From the NCBI RefSeq assembly GCF_032050975.1, contig NZ_CP116967.1, positions 4,489,058 to 4,553,057 of the forward strand: a stretch of DNA of 64,000 nt, read 5' to 3'. Positions within the stretch are counted from its first letter, which is position 1; each line of letters begins with the position of its first letter. The notes beneath the pieces are model-generated. The model did no database searches. It was not told where the DNA came from and was given only the letters and a program-made list of their open reading frames with translations. Origin of the DNA: Candidatus Nitrospira allomarina. Its GTDB lineage: Bacteria > Nitrospirota > Nitrospiria > Nitrospirales > UBA8639. The position numbers were made by a program, and so were the translations under genes. This document shows, one piece after another, positions 36,026-45,396 of the stretch.

Positions 36026-38287
36026 CTATTGAATTTGCCAATCCAGAGACGTAGTAGCGGGATAGCCCGTTGATGTTATAGTCGCTCCATTCATTAACCA
36101 TACCGCTACTGTGCCACTACCCGTATTATGCCAGACGAGGTCGGCCTTCCCATCGCCATTGAGATCGCCTATCTGTCGAATATCCCAATTTAACGAGACA
36201 CTACCTGGAAAGCCGGTCGAGGTGATTGTCGCACCATTCATGAACCACACTGCCACCGCACCTGAGCTCGCATGGCGCCATACAATGTCATCTGTGCCAT
36301 TCGCATTGAGATCTCCCACGCCCGCAATCTGCCAAGCTAAGGATCCGCCGGATGGGAAACCCGTTGACGAAATAGTGGCCCCATTCATCAGCCACACTGC
36401 CACAGCCCCTGTGCTGTTTTTACGCCAAACGAGGTCGGCCTTCCCATCGCCATTGAGATCTCCTACATGCTTAATTACCCAATCCAACGGTACACTCCCT
36501 GGAAAACCGGTCGAAGTGATGGTTGTCCCATTCATGATCCACACTGCCACTGCACCACTGCTCGTATTTCTCCAGACAAGATCCGCCTTCCCATCGCCAT
36601 TGAGATCCCCCACGCCCGCGATTTGCCATGCTAAAGGCGCCCCAGATGGGAAACCCGTCGACGTGATGGTTGTCCCGTTCATGAACCACACCGATACTGC
36701 ACCACTACTCGTATTTCTCCAGACTAGGTCGGACTTCCCGTCGCCATTAAGATCGCCCCCTCCGGCGATTTGCCAGGATAAAGACGCACCGCCTGGAAAC
36801 CCGGTAGAAGCAATATTAACACCGTTCATAAGCCACACTGCCGAAGCCCCGGTACTGGTATTCCGCCAAACAATATCCGATTTGCCGTCGATATTAAAAT
36901 CCTGCGCAGCAATAATGGCACCACTAGAATTTTTGACGATGCCTACAGTGTCCGTGATCGCACCCCCTGCTCGCAAATTCCGAAACGTGAGGTTGCTGCC
37001 CGTGATGTCCAAAATCACCGAGCCAAAGGCCGCGTCAACCACGGTCATGACCGGATGGGATCCAGTGGCTTCAATGCTTTTACCCCCATGACCTGCGACG
37101 ACATACACCGTCCCATCGTGCGAAACACCCCCGGCACTTTTTTGATACGCTCCCGTGCCAGAGGGATTTCCATTTCCCGCATTAAGAATATGGCCATCAG
37201 CTTGAAGCACATTGAATGATGGTGTGGCAAAGTTTGGCGCTGTGCCATAGCCATAGGCACCGTCAATTAAATAGGATCGTTCATAAGCATGCGAATGTCC
37301 CGCAAGGACCAAATCGACTCCGCCAGCCTCCAGAATGGGGAGAATCGTCTCCCGCATGTCGACCAGACGCCCTCCAGAGTCATTGGCATTGTCCGAGTCG
37401 TGGCCTTTTGAATAAGGCGGATGATGCCAGAAGGCGATCACCCACTCCTGCCCGGTCGAAGCCAGATCGTTTTGTAACCAGGTCACCATCGGCGAGCCCG
37501 GCGTCCGGCTACTGTCCATGGAATCCAGCACAATAAAATGCACATTGGCGTAATCAAAAGCATAGTAGGCCTCGGTGCCAGAGGCCACCCCCCCCGCTTG
37601 ACCGCTACTTGGCAGGACATGGGCTTCGTAGTAGGGTCCAATGCCCAGGGAAGTATTAACCGATGGCGATTCGTGATTGCCAAGGGTGGGCCAGATGGGC
37701 GTCTGGCGGAGAATATCTTGATAAACCGCAAAATGCTTGGTGGTAAATTCCGCGTCGGTGCCGTTTTCATACGCGATGTCCCCCATGTGCAGAATAATAT
37801 CGGGTGGATTTGTCGTAGTCTCGGTCAGCATCGCATCCCGCACATTCCGTTGGTTGACACTGGCGTTGCCGGAGTCGCCCAGCACCCATGCCCGAATAGG
37901 CGTAGCCGACCCGACGGGGGGTGCCGTGACAAAAAAGTGATTGGTCGTGCCACCCCCTTGTATCCCGTTGGTCGCAGTGCCGAAGTTATAAAAATATTTT
38001 GTGCCAGCCGTCAGGCCCGTAATGGTGACAATGTGATCTTTGACGTTGAGCCCGGATCGGGTGACCGCTGTGCCGGTGGCCGTTTGAGTCAGGGAGCCGG
38101 ACACCGTGCCGTATTTTACTTGGCTATTGTCCGCTGAATTCAGATCAGTACGCCAGACAATCGTAATGGAGGTGGGGGTGACAAGCTGCAAGTAAGGTTG
38201 CCGTACAACAGCGGCGACGGCTGGCACTACAGAAGCCACCAGCAGAAATAGGAGGCAGGCCAGACTCATGACACCAATTTTCTTCAT
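36026..38287 (-). CDS. Secreted purple-acid-phosphatase-like protein with FG-GAP/VCBS repeats
   Basis: A 753-aa exported protein with a signal peptide (MKKIGVMSLACLLFLLVASV), the Fn3-like PAP domain, and a metallophosphatase domain with GDSGN, GDIAY, GNHE, WHHPP and GHSHAYER. Six ~48-residue FG-GAP/VCBS-like blocks begin near residue 460; each starts with a calcium-loop DLNGDGKADLVWR-type motif and continues AVWxMNG. The catalytic half is nearly identical to the protein at 31356-35618, but the C-terminal half is different: beta-propeller blades instead of PKD and A modules. It is convergent with that gene. The likely role is extracellular phosphoester hydrolysis with calcium-dependent surface attachment. 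Confidence 0.87.
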   Translation of the reverse strand: MKKIGVMSLACLLFLLVASVVPAVAAVVRQPYLQLVTPTSITIVWRTDLNSADNSQVKYGTVSGSLTQTATGTAVTRSGLNVKDHIVTITGLTAGTKYFYNFGTATNGIQGGGTTNHFFVTAPPVGSATPIRAWVLGDSGNASVNQRNVRDAMLTETTTNPPDIILHMGDIAYENGTDAEFTTKHFAVYQDILRQTPIWPTLGNHESPSVNTSLGIGPYYEAHVLPSSGQAGGVASGTEAYYAFDYANVHFIVLDSMDSSRTPGSPMVTWLQNDLASTGQEWVIAFWHHPPYSKGHDSDNANDSGGRLVDMRETILPILEAGGVDLVLAGHSHAYERSYLIDGAYGYGTAPNFATPSFNVLQADGHILNAGNGNPSGTGAYQKSAGGVSHDGTVYVVAGHGGKSIEATGSHPVMTVVDAAFGSVILDITGSNLTFRNLRAGGAITDTVGIVKNSSGAIIAAQDFNIDGKSDIVWRNTSTGASAVWLMNGVNIASTGFPGGASLSWQIAGGGDLNGDGKSDLVWRNTSSGAVSVWFMNGTTITSTGFPSGAPLAWQIAGVGDLNGDGKADLVWRNTSSGAVAVWIMNGTTITSTGFPGSVPLDWVIKHVGDLNGDGKADLVWRKNSTGAVAVWLMNGATISSTGFPSGGSLAWQIAGVGDLNANGTDDIVWRHASSGAVAVWFMNGATITSTGFPGSVSLNWDIRQIGDLNGDGKADLVWHNTGSGTVAVWLMNGATITSTGYPATTSLDWQIQ
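36935..38235 (-). repeat. Right arm of a ~1.3-kb inverted repeat (phosphatase coding region)
   Basis: This is the reverse-orientation partner of 31425-32725. Homology ends where the modules diverge (GGAITDTV), so it is limited to the catalytic half of the genes. Confidence 0.85.
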
Positions 38288-39096
38288 ATATTTTTAATCC
38301 CTAATGGAGGTGGTGCAATAGGCCACCCTTCGGATCAACTAGAAAAAAGTGAAAAGGAAACCTTTCTAATTATTGAGGCTCCTCGTAAGTCGAGTGACTC
38401 TCCTGCCAAAAGAACTGGAGTTTATTGAGATAGTCAATCCAAGACACTCATGCCATTAGTGAGAACCTGATTTTCCCAGCCCACAAAATTGAGTTTTTTT
38501 CATCACTATTGGGTCATAGGATTGTGCATTTGCATCAAAGGCATGAAATAGAAGGCCTGGGTGAATCCAAATAAAGGCGGATTTTCATAGCTTAGTTAAC
38601 AAACTAGCTATGCGTATACACAATTACTTATTAGTAAAAAATACCGAAATTAGACTATCATAATTAACCAAGCATATCCCGTGCCAAGTGAATCTCCGAT
38701 AGGGAATAGGTGGAGAGAGCATGATAAGCACACCTTAAATTATACTTGTATTAAAATTATATGGATTCTTTAGAACCGGCAGACATTTTAAATAAAACCA
38801 TTTTTTTTTCTTTATAATAATCCTAGACCTTTTAAACTTTTTTCTGGTCCCTCCATATGGTAATAAACCCACACCTCCTACTCGTCAAACCGTTGCTTCA
38901 AGAAAGGTTGCAGTCAATTTGATTTACCCGGTCTTTTCAAATCTTTCAGCCCTCTACTTCGCTTAAGCTTTCCCGGACAAAAGTTGGGGCTTTAAGCCAT
39001 AAATAACATTTCAAAACAATGTCTGGTGCTGTAAGCCTCCACATAATCTGGACATTTGAAAAGTAGAACTTCCTAGCATCCTGCACCCAAGACCTT

Positions 39097-39130
39097 CCAA
39101 GAAATGGAACGAAGGTTTCTTGGGGCTTTT
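39097..39130 (+). terminator. Terminator-like hairpin on the plus strand, no obvious upstream gene
   Basis: A perfect 8-bp stem, CCAAGAAA...TTTCTTGG, is closed by an 11-base loop and followed by GGCTTTT. No plus-strand gene ends nearby, so it may terminate a small RNA or be a relic. Confidence 0.4.
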
Positions 39131-39554
39131 AATTCTTATATTCTATTCGTTGATGTTTCGGGCTTTTCTGATATCAAAAACTCAGAATACTTTTTTTAGG
39201 CACCAAGATCCTTACCCACGTGGCACACCTGCAAGGTGGGACAGCCCTGTCCAACGGGTATAGGTCTCTGAATTTAACAGAACCATCTTGATGGGGCCTC
39301 CATTATTATCGTAGTTAAAATTTAAAGCCTTCCCCTCCCTGTTTTTACCATACATGAGGCCTTTTTTGTACTTCCTTAATTAATTAAAAATAGTTGTCAA
39401 GAAGTAAACAAGTAAGTGGGGAGCAATGCCGGGAGAGGTATCAATTCCACCTCATTATCCCCCTCATAACCCCCAGCTCTCAGATGCGATTCCCGACTTC
39501 CTGGACCTAATGAAGAGTTTCATAAAGCTTGGTGCCCACAGGCTTGACGTGACC

Positions 39555-39576
39555 CCCGTTTCTGGTAAGAAACGGG
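39555..39576. other. Perfect 9-bp hairpin downstream of the FG-GAP gene
   Basis: CCCGTTTCT-GGTA-AGAAACGGG forms a perfect stem with a 4-base loop 44 bases beyond the stop of the minus-strand gene 39620-41269. There is no T-run, so it may be an mRNA-stabilising 3' hairpin rather than a terminator. Confidence 0.45.
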
Positions 39577-39619
39577 AATCACATTAAGCAGAACTTTCCC
39601 TTTAGTGAGGGGATTCAAG

Positions 39620-41269
39620 CTAATCTTGAATTTCCCAAGCCGTCGACGGGCTCCCGATAAAGCCAACGTCCGTCCTGGTCGACCCGTCCATCAGCCACAC
39701 GGCCACTGCGCCGCTCGTGGTATTGCGCCAGATGATATCCGCCTTGCCATCCCCATCCGTATCGTCTACTTGTCTGATTTGCCACGCTGAGGACACACCA
39801 CCCAGTGAATCCTTGGAGAAGGGCACTTCTTTCCCATTCAGCAACCAGACCGCGGCACTGCCATTCGTATGCCGCCAGACTAGGTCGGCCTTGTTATCAC
39901 CATTTAAATCCCCGACTCCCTTGATGATCCAAGCCGTTGACACGCCGCCGGGAAAGCCAGCATCAGTTATGGTCGAGCCGTCCATCAGCCACACGGCCAC
40001 CGCGCCGGTTGTACCATGGCGCCAGATGATATCGGCCTTGCCATCCCCATCCGTATCGCCCACCCCCGCGACCTGCCACGCCGAGGACACACCACCCAGT
40101 GAGTCTTTGGAGAAGGGCACTTCCTTCCCATTCAGCAACCAGACCGCAGCACTCCCATTCGTGTGCCGCCAGACAAGATCGGCCTTGCCGTCACCGTTAA
40201 GGTCCCCGACCCCCTCGATGGCCCAAGCAGTTGACACGCCGCCGGGAAAGCCAACATCAGTTCTGGTCGCCCCGTTCATCAGCCATACAGCCACCGCGCC
40301 GCTCGTGGTATTGCGCCAGATGATATCCGCATTGCCATCCGCGTCCGTATCACCCACCCCCGCGACCTGCCACGCTGAGGCCACACCACCCAGCGAGTCC
40401 TTGGAGAAGGGCACTTCCTTCCCATTCAGCAGCCAGACCGCGACACTGCCATTCGTGTGCCGCCAGACAAGGTCGGCTTTGCCATCCCCATCTAAATCAT
40501 GCCGCACAGCACTAGATGATGACTCAATCAGCCGGACCGCGCTGCCATACTTACCGAGGAATTCATTGCCAGCGGTTCCGTCCCAACTGATGGTCAGCAC
40601 CACGATACCATCGCCGCCGGAACTCACCTCGCTCCACCGCGCCACATAGCCATTATCATTGTCCGCCGGTAGGCGAGTGGAGCTATCTCCAGACCCTGAA
40701 AAAATCACACCCCCGGCCTCACTAGGATTATCGGAGGCGACTGAACTTGTATTCATTCGGCCAGCCGTTCCGGAAAGAGTCACCAGGGCGGCCCTATTCC
40801 ACGCGTAATTGTTTCGATGAGCAAAGAAGCTCAGGTCATAGGTCTTAGCAGGATTAAGCCCGCTAAAGGTCAATACGACCGGATCGTTCACATTTGGATC
40901 GTTGTAGGAAAGCACACCCTTTCCGCTGACCTTGCCATCAAAGATCGTAAAGGCATCTCCGGTAGTCGGATCTGCCCCTTGAGTAGCCTGGGCAGTACCG
41001 TCATATATGCCCCCGGTCACAGTCAGGGTCACACCGGTATCAAGGCCTGTAGTGAAATCCTTCAGTAGACCAGTGCTGGGTAAGCCTGAGCCACCGTTGG
41101 GGGAAGTGATCTTTGTGATATTTGTTTCGAGCTGTCCAGTGCCCCAGGCGAGGTCATTGTAGGCCGTAAACCCTGCCGCAGCGGCCATAGACCCCGTCCC
41201 CATAGCCAACATAGCTGTCGCTAGTGATCCCGCTACCCACCATGATGTTCGACACGTATTCCTTTTCAT
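39620..41269 (-). CDS. Secreted FG-GAP/VCBS-repeat protein
   Basis: A 549-aa exported protein. The signal peptide (residues ~1-30, ending SMAAAA) is followed by a ~215-residue GFTAYNDLAWG module also found once inside the 1420-aa phosphatase. Six FG-GAP-like blocks then alternate two types, DLNGDGKADLVWRHTNGS and DTDGDGKADIIWRNTTSG, each with a calcium-binding DxDGDG loop. The start was set at an ATG at 41269 after a GAAAGGCGGA site; the frame runs upstream to 41377 with no such site. There is no catalytic domain, so a structural or adhesive surface role is likely. The blade repeats are similar to those of the 753-aa protein. Confidence 0.85.
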   Translation of the reverse strand: MKRNTCRTSWWVAGSLATAMLAMGTGSMAAAAGFTAYNDLAWGTGQLETNITKITSPNGGSGLPSTGLLKDFTTGLDTGVTLTVTGGIYDGTAQATQGADPTTGDAFTIFDGKVSGKGVLSYNDPNVNDPVVLTFSGLNPAKTYDLSFFAHRNNYAWNRAALVTLSGTAGRMNTSSVASDNPSEAGGVIFSGSGDSSTRLPADNDNGYVARWSEVSSGGDGIVVLTISWDGTAGNEFLGKYGSAVRLIESSSSAVRHDLDGDGKADLVWRHTNGSVAVWLLNGKEVPFSKDSLGGVASAWQVAGVGDTDADGNADIIWRNTTSGAVAVWLMNGATRTDVGFPGGVSTAWAIEGVGDLNGDGKADLVWRHTNGSAAVWLLNGKEVPFSKDSLGGVSSAWQVAGVGDTDGDGKADIIWRHGTTGAVAVWLMDGSTITDAGFPGGVSTAWIIKGVGDLNGDNKADLVWRHTNGSAAVWLLNGKEVPFSKDSLGGVSSAWQIRQVDDTDGDGKADIIWRNTTSGAVAVWLMDGSTRTDVGFIGSPSTAWEIQD

Positions 41270-42451
41270 AAATCCGCCTTTCTTTTCTCTCCCGGAGTTA
41301 GACCATACTAAATAACATCTGTTCAATATTAATATCTCTCCACAAATGATCCTTCCCGGCCAATTGTTTGAACACAACTAAAGAGTATGCATAAGACCGT
41401 ATGCTACAGCTACATTTTCCCTCTCGAACGTATTAAAATGTTGGGGATAGTAAAGTCTCAAATTATTCGATTTCATAAAACGCTATAAGTGTTCTCCTTG
41501 TCACCACCTCCTTTGTGTCTCTACAGAAATTAAGTCGATGGACAATTTCGAAAAATGCAGGATTTTTATCCTAGCTCAATACCGACAAACTACTTGGAAA
41601 ACTATGAGCATCTTTCTTCCAAATTAGTACAGCAAAACAGCTGCCACGTTTCGCTTCACCACGATTTTCTCTGTACATTCCTTCTTTCTCAGTGCATTGC
41701 GTGAGTTCGAGGAAAGTATGGTGAAGTTAGAAAACTGGCTGTTTTTTTGAAAATAGTAAACGGCTATGACAGATTTGGGTGCCCGGTGGCTTTAGACCTA
41801 AAGAAAGGTAAAACATCTTCCATCAAGTGATGTAATAGGTTCCTAATATAGATAAGTTTTTCGACGACACGGATATCGTCAATACCCAGTACTCCGATTC
41901 GAATGGTTGATTATTCGACTATATTGGGAATTTCAAATCCTTTCCAAATTTTTTCCTTGGATACTTTCGGATAACTTCAATTTTTATTCCTTATTCTCTT
42001 ATTCATTCCCTAAATCCCTAATGTGGCGGTTCCCCGAACGAAAGGCTATTCTATTTTGTTTAATAAACCAGGGATAAGAATAAATTTAGGCCTGGATTGA
42101 AAACCTTGAGGGAGAGAATGGCGAGAACCACATCCGTCTCATGCGGTTATTTTTTGGAAATGCCCACAATTCCATCAGTAGGTGGCGGCTTGGTTGCAGA
42201 CAATGAACACTATATCAAGATTTTTGACATACCCTTTATTGAAAGACTATATCACCAGATTCAACCAACTATTGATGCATGGCATTTCTCCATCGGAATT
42301 TTTTAAAACAGGGCAGATCCATTTATTTGAAACCGTTCATGAAAATCCCTAAGCGCCTCAGGGGAAGAAGAACTGTAGACGATTGTTGATCACGTTAAAC
42401 AATTGCATGGGTTAGCCCCCTAACATTCGCCAACTTATCTCAATACATTTG
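41270..42451. other. Intergenic region of 1.2 kb without a supported gene
   Basis: AT-rich, with only short frames. A 69-codon plus frame at 42097-42306 has no recognisable homology or convincing start and was not called. A promoter for the FG-GAP gene is expected near 41300-41400 but was not pinpointed. Confidence 0.4.
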
Positions 42452-43753
42452 CTAGCCACTTCTATCCCCTGACTGGTTGCATTTCCCACTCACCTGGGAG
42501 TTCGAAAGAACCACACTCGTCCCGACAAGTATCCAAAACAGATAGGAATGGCTTCCGCCGAAACTGTCCTCGAAAAAAATACGGATCGAAAATCCAAGAA
42601 CCATGAGAAATACTCCCATCTGTAACCACCGATATGAGGAAGTCATAGCTTTTGTCCAGTCCTCATAGATGGTAAATCCCACTTTGGCGAGCAACCAAAG
42701 AAACAAGACCAACCCTGGTATCCCAGCCCCTGTCACCACCATGAGATACCAATTATGCGGTTTTTCGGGAATATCGGGAATTCCGAGATTCACAGCTTCC
42801 AACTCAACGATATTTTGCCCATGACGCTTTTCTAAAATAGGCACGCCATAACCCACACCCACTATTGGATGGTCCACAATATCTGCAGCACTAAGATTCC
42901 ATACTGCTAACCGAGCCTTAATAGTCCAGGGATTGAAAGTTTCACGATGTAATCCCAATTGACCAAGGACCACTCCAACCGAAAGGAACACCACCATTCC
43001 TATCATCAGCGAGCAAAATACCTGACGTTTATGGACAAGAAATCCTCCAACAATTAATTGCGCCAGACAGGCTAACCAGACACCGCGACTATAGGAAAGC
43101 ACTAGGGCCAAGAAAGAGAGAAGCATGCCACAACCTAACATTACCCGTTTCCAGGGACTGGTCACGGCCAAGAATCCCGTGATGAACAAAGGGAAAACCA
43201 TCAACACATTGGTACTCAGCCAGGTAAAATCCGCGCCGCCTTCTTTAGGATAACCCGCACGAATCGTGCGATCCAAAAGATTTCCTCCACGGTCCCAAAA
43301 ATCAAGAAGGGAATAGGAGTAACAGGCAATGGCCCCCACCAATAAGACGGGGAGAGCCTTTCTTAGAAAATATTCATTTCGTTGTTCCTGCACAATCAAA
43401 CAGGTGCCATAGAACACTGCCAACTGTGCTACAATTTTTTGCCATTCCTTGAGACTGATCCAAGGATCAATTGAAAAAGGAATCGTAAAGGCAACCCATC
43501 CCACAAAACAGATGAACGGGACAAGGAGCGGGGCATGAATCCAGAGGGGCTTTCGCTCCAATACACAAAGGAGTATTGCCAAACCTAGAAGAGGAAAATA
43601 GAAATATTCTTGTATATGAAACAGTCGGGGAGAAAACCCCAAAAGAATAACTACACATAGCCCCCACCCAAGGGCTGGCCAAAGATCAGAACGGGAGAAA
43701 GTCCTCGAAGAGGAGGTGCTGCCAACCTGTCCCACGTCCAAGTCGGTACTCAT
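42452..43753 (-). CDS. O-antigen ligase family protein
   Basis: A 433-aa integral membrane protein with about 11-12 predicted helices. The Wzy_C region includes LALVLSYSRGVWLA (conserved Arg), followed by a periplasmic loop with IKARLAVWNLSAADIVDHPIVGVGYG and the His-containing KPHNWYLMVVTGAGIPGLV. These are the hallmarks of WaaL-type ligases, which transfer the lipid-linked glycan to lipid A core or another acceptor. It stands alone between intergenic stretches, upstream of no other glycan gene on its strand. It differs from the partial ligase-like protein at 1-800. Confidence 0.85.
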   Translation of the reverse strand: MSTDLDVGQVGSTSSSRTFSRSDLWPALGWGLCVVILLGFSPRLFHIQEYFYFPLLGLAILLCVLERKPLWIHAPLLVPFICFVGWVAFTIPFSIDPWISLKEWQKIVAQLAVFYGTCLIVQEQRNEYFLRKALPVLLVGAIACYSYSLLDFWDRGGNLLDRTIRAGYPKEGGADFTWLSTNVLMVFPLFITGFLAVTSPWKRVMLGCGMLLSFLALVLSYSRGVWLACLAQLIVGGFLVHKRQVFCSLMIGMVVFLSVGVVLGQLGLHRETFNPWTIKARLAVWNLSAADIVDHPIVGVGYGVPILEKRHGQNIVELEAVNLGIPDIPEKPHNWYLMVVTGAGIPGLVLFLWLLAKVGFTIYEDWTKAMTSSYRWLQMGVFLMVLGFSIRIFFEDSFGGSHSYLFWILVGTSVVLSNSQVSGKCNQSGDRSG

Positions 43754-43990
43754 TGGATCAGATCATTTGAGACAAGGTAGATCTCGCCCAAGAAATGTTT
43801 TCAAACTAATTATCATTAGCCGTCCATGTGTGGGCAAAAATGCTTGACACTCTCTTCCCCTACACGCAGAGCATCCCGAAATCACGGAACTTACAGGAAT
43901 GCTTACTATCAAGCCGTACCCTACCCATCTGAAACGACCTTCCCCCCTCGAATCAGATTCAAGACTCTTCTCATCTATTACGAGTCTTTG

Positions 43991-44956
43991 TTAAAGGCCA
44001 CGGGAAATCAGATCATGAATATGTATCATGCCGACGACTTTTTCCTGTCGATCAAGGACGGGCAGCACGGAAATGGGCTTTTCCCGTTTCTCCATAAATT
44101 GAAGAACTTTGACGGCTTTTTCATCTTGATATACCCAACTGGGCTTTGGATTCATGACCGCTCCAATTGTGAGAGCGAAAAGGTTTTGTCCCCCCTCTAA
44201 CACCCGGCGAATATCAAAGTCAGTGATCAATCCCAATAAACGATCTTCCTCATCAAGAACGGACACGGCGCCAGCCCGTTTACTCGTCATTTCACACAAC
44301 ATGAATTGAATCGTGTGAGAAAGGCGAATAACCGCATTGGCTTCCCCGGTTCGCATCAGATCCCCAACGTTCAAAAGCAGTCGCTTTCCTAACTGCCCAC
44401 CAGGGTGAAACATGGCATAGTCGGTTGGTTGAAAGTTTCGCAATTTCATCAAAGCCATGGCCAACGCATCTCCTAAGACCAAGGCTGCAGTGGTGCTGCA
44501 TGTTGGTGCCAGATTGAGCGGACAAGCTTCTTCTTGTATGGGCGTTACAAGAACAAGATCGCTCCCTCGTGCCAAAGTGGAGTTTGCCTGCGCCGTAATG
44601 GCAATCATTCGTGCACCAATTTTTCGAATAAATGGAAGCAGTACCAGCAATTCTTCGCTTTCGCCTGACTTTCCTACCGCAATCACTATATCTTCTTTCG
44701 CCACAATCCCAATATCCCCATGCAGCCCCTCGGACCCATGTAAATACACCGCAGGTGTGCCGGTGGACACCATCGTAGCCGAAATTTTATTCGCTATCAG
44801 GCCGGATTTCCCCACCCCTGTGAGAATCACTTTTCCCTGACAGGCTTGCAACATCTTTACTGCCTCCTCGAAAGGAAGACCTATGCTCTCCTCAAGCTGC
44901 GCAATGGCTTGACCTTCCAGTCTGATCACCCGTCGAAGTTCCTGAAGAATATCCAT
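43991..44956 (-). CDS. kdsD: D-arabinose-5-phosphate isomerase
   Basis: A 321-aa KpsF/GutQ-type isomerase. The SIS domain (about 30-175) has VILTGVGKSGLIANKISATM, GDIGIVAKEDIVIAVGKSGE and the His-containing GSEGLHGD. Two CBS domains (about 205-320) end in MIHIHDLISRGL. It interconverts ribulose-5-phosphate and arabinose-5-phosphate, the first step to Kdo, needed for the LPS core (and for Kdo-containing capsules). It is divergent from the plus-strand genes that follow. Length and domain order match the family. Confidence 0.93.
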   Translation of the reverse strand: MDILQELRRVIRLEGQAIAQLEESIGLPFEEAVKMLQACQGKVILTGVGKSGLIANKISATMVSTGTPAVYLHGSEGLHGDIGIVAKEDIVIAVGKSGESEELLVLLPFIRKIGARMIAITAQANSTLARGSDLVLVTPIQEEACPLNLAPTCSTTAALVLGDALAMALMKLRNFQPTDYAMFHPGGQLGKRLLLNVGDLMRTGEANAVIRLSHTIQFMLCEMTSKRAGAVSVLDEEDRLLGLITDFDIRRVLEGGQNLFALTIGAVMNPKPSWVYQDEKAVKVLQFMEKREKPISVLPVLDRQEKVVGMIHIHDLISRGL

Positions 44957-45179
44957 AAGAATCTGATCTGTTGATCTCTAGTAAAATCGGCTATTTCGAA
45001 AAAAACGTTTCAAGGTGAAACTATTATTAGATAAACAGCTGACACTGACTCTATCCTAGAAAAGGCGCGGGCTTCGTCCCGCAACCGAGGAGCACCTTCG
45101 CTATACTGGAGAACCCCAAAAAAGAGATTTCCTATTAACGCACAATAGAAAGGAATGGAATCGGTGATAGGAGGAACTC

Positions 45180-45380
45180 TTGCCCCTTTTTAGGAAAAGG
45201 CCTTTTTCCTTGGAAGAGCGTCTAAGCCTATTCAAGAGTATCAATACACAAAATCGTAATTTGGGTCAAGTTGAGACAGGGCTCACCTTCCTGGCTTGGA
45301 TCATGCCACCGCTCCTTTCTGTAAGGGCTATTATCTCCTTCGCCGAACCTGGTACAAAGAAAGAAACCGAGACATCTTGA
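45180..45380 (+). CDS. Possible small membrane protein
   Basis: A 66-codon frame starts with TTG at 45180, directly preceded by a strong AGGAGG at five-base spacing. It ends 16 bases before the next gene. The product is basic at the N-terminus (FRKRPFSLEERLSLF) and has one hydrophobic stretch (GLTFLAWIMPPLLSV). No homology is recognised. The ribosome-binding site and spacing are its only support, so it may instead be leader sequence. Confidence 0.35.
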   Translation: MPLFRKRPFSLEERLSLFKSINTQNRNLGQVETGLTFLAWIMPPLLSVRAIISFAEPGTKKETETS

Positions 45381-45396
45381 AAGGCCCACACAGAGG

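Larger units (their letters stand above)
38288..39619. other. AT-rich intergenic region of 1.3 kb with two hairpins
   Basis: No gene is supported here. Frames are short and lack homology. Two inverted repeats were seen and are listed separately (39097-39130 and 39555-39576). It probably holds the promoter of the 753-aa protein gene near its right-hand start at 38287. Confidence 0.45.

Noticed and set aside
36111..37091. 326-codon plus-strand open frame opposite the 753-aa phosphatase
   Set aside because: Same cause: the regular blade repeats keep the opposite frame open. No start context or homology.
39717..40649. 310-codon plus-strand open frame opposite the FG-GAP gene
   Set aside because: It is the antisense shadow of repeated FG-GAP blades. 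Its own product is a low-complexity repeat with no homology, while the minus strand has a signal peptide, domains and a ribosome-binding site.
42097..42306. 69-codon plus-strand frame in the gap 41270-42451
   Set aside because: No recognisable product, no ribosome-binding site and no conserved neighbour; a chance frame is more likely.
45064..45085. Short GC-rich hairpin (GCGGG...CCCGC) between kdsD and the plus-strand genes
   Set aside because: It has no T-run and lies between divergent genes, so it is not a terminator. A regulatory role cannot be supported from sequence alone.
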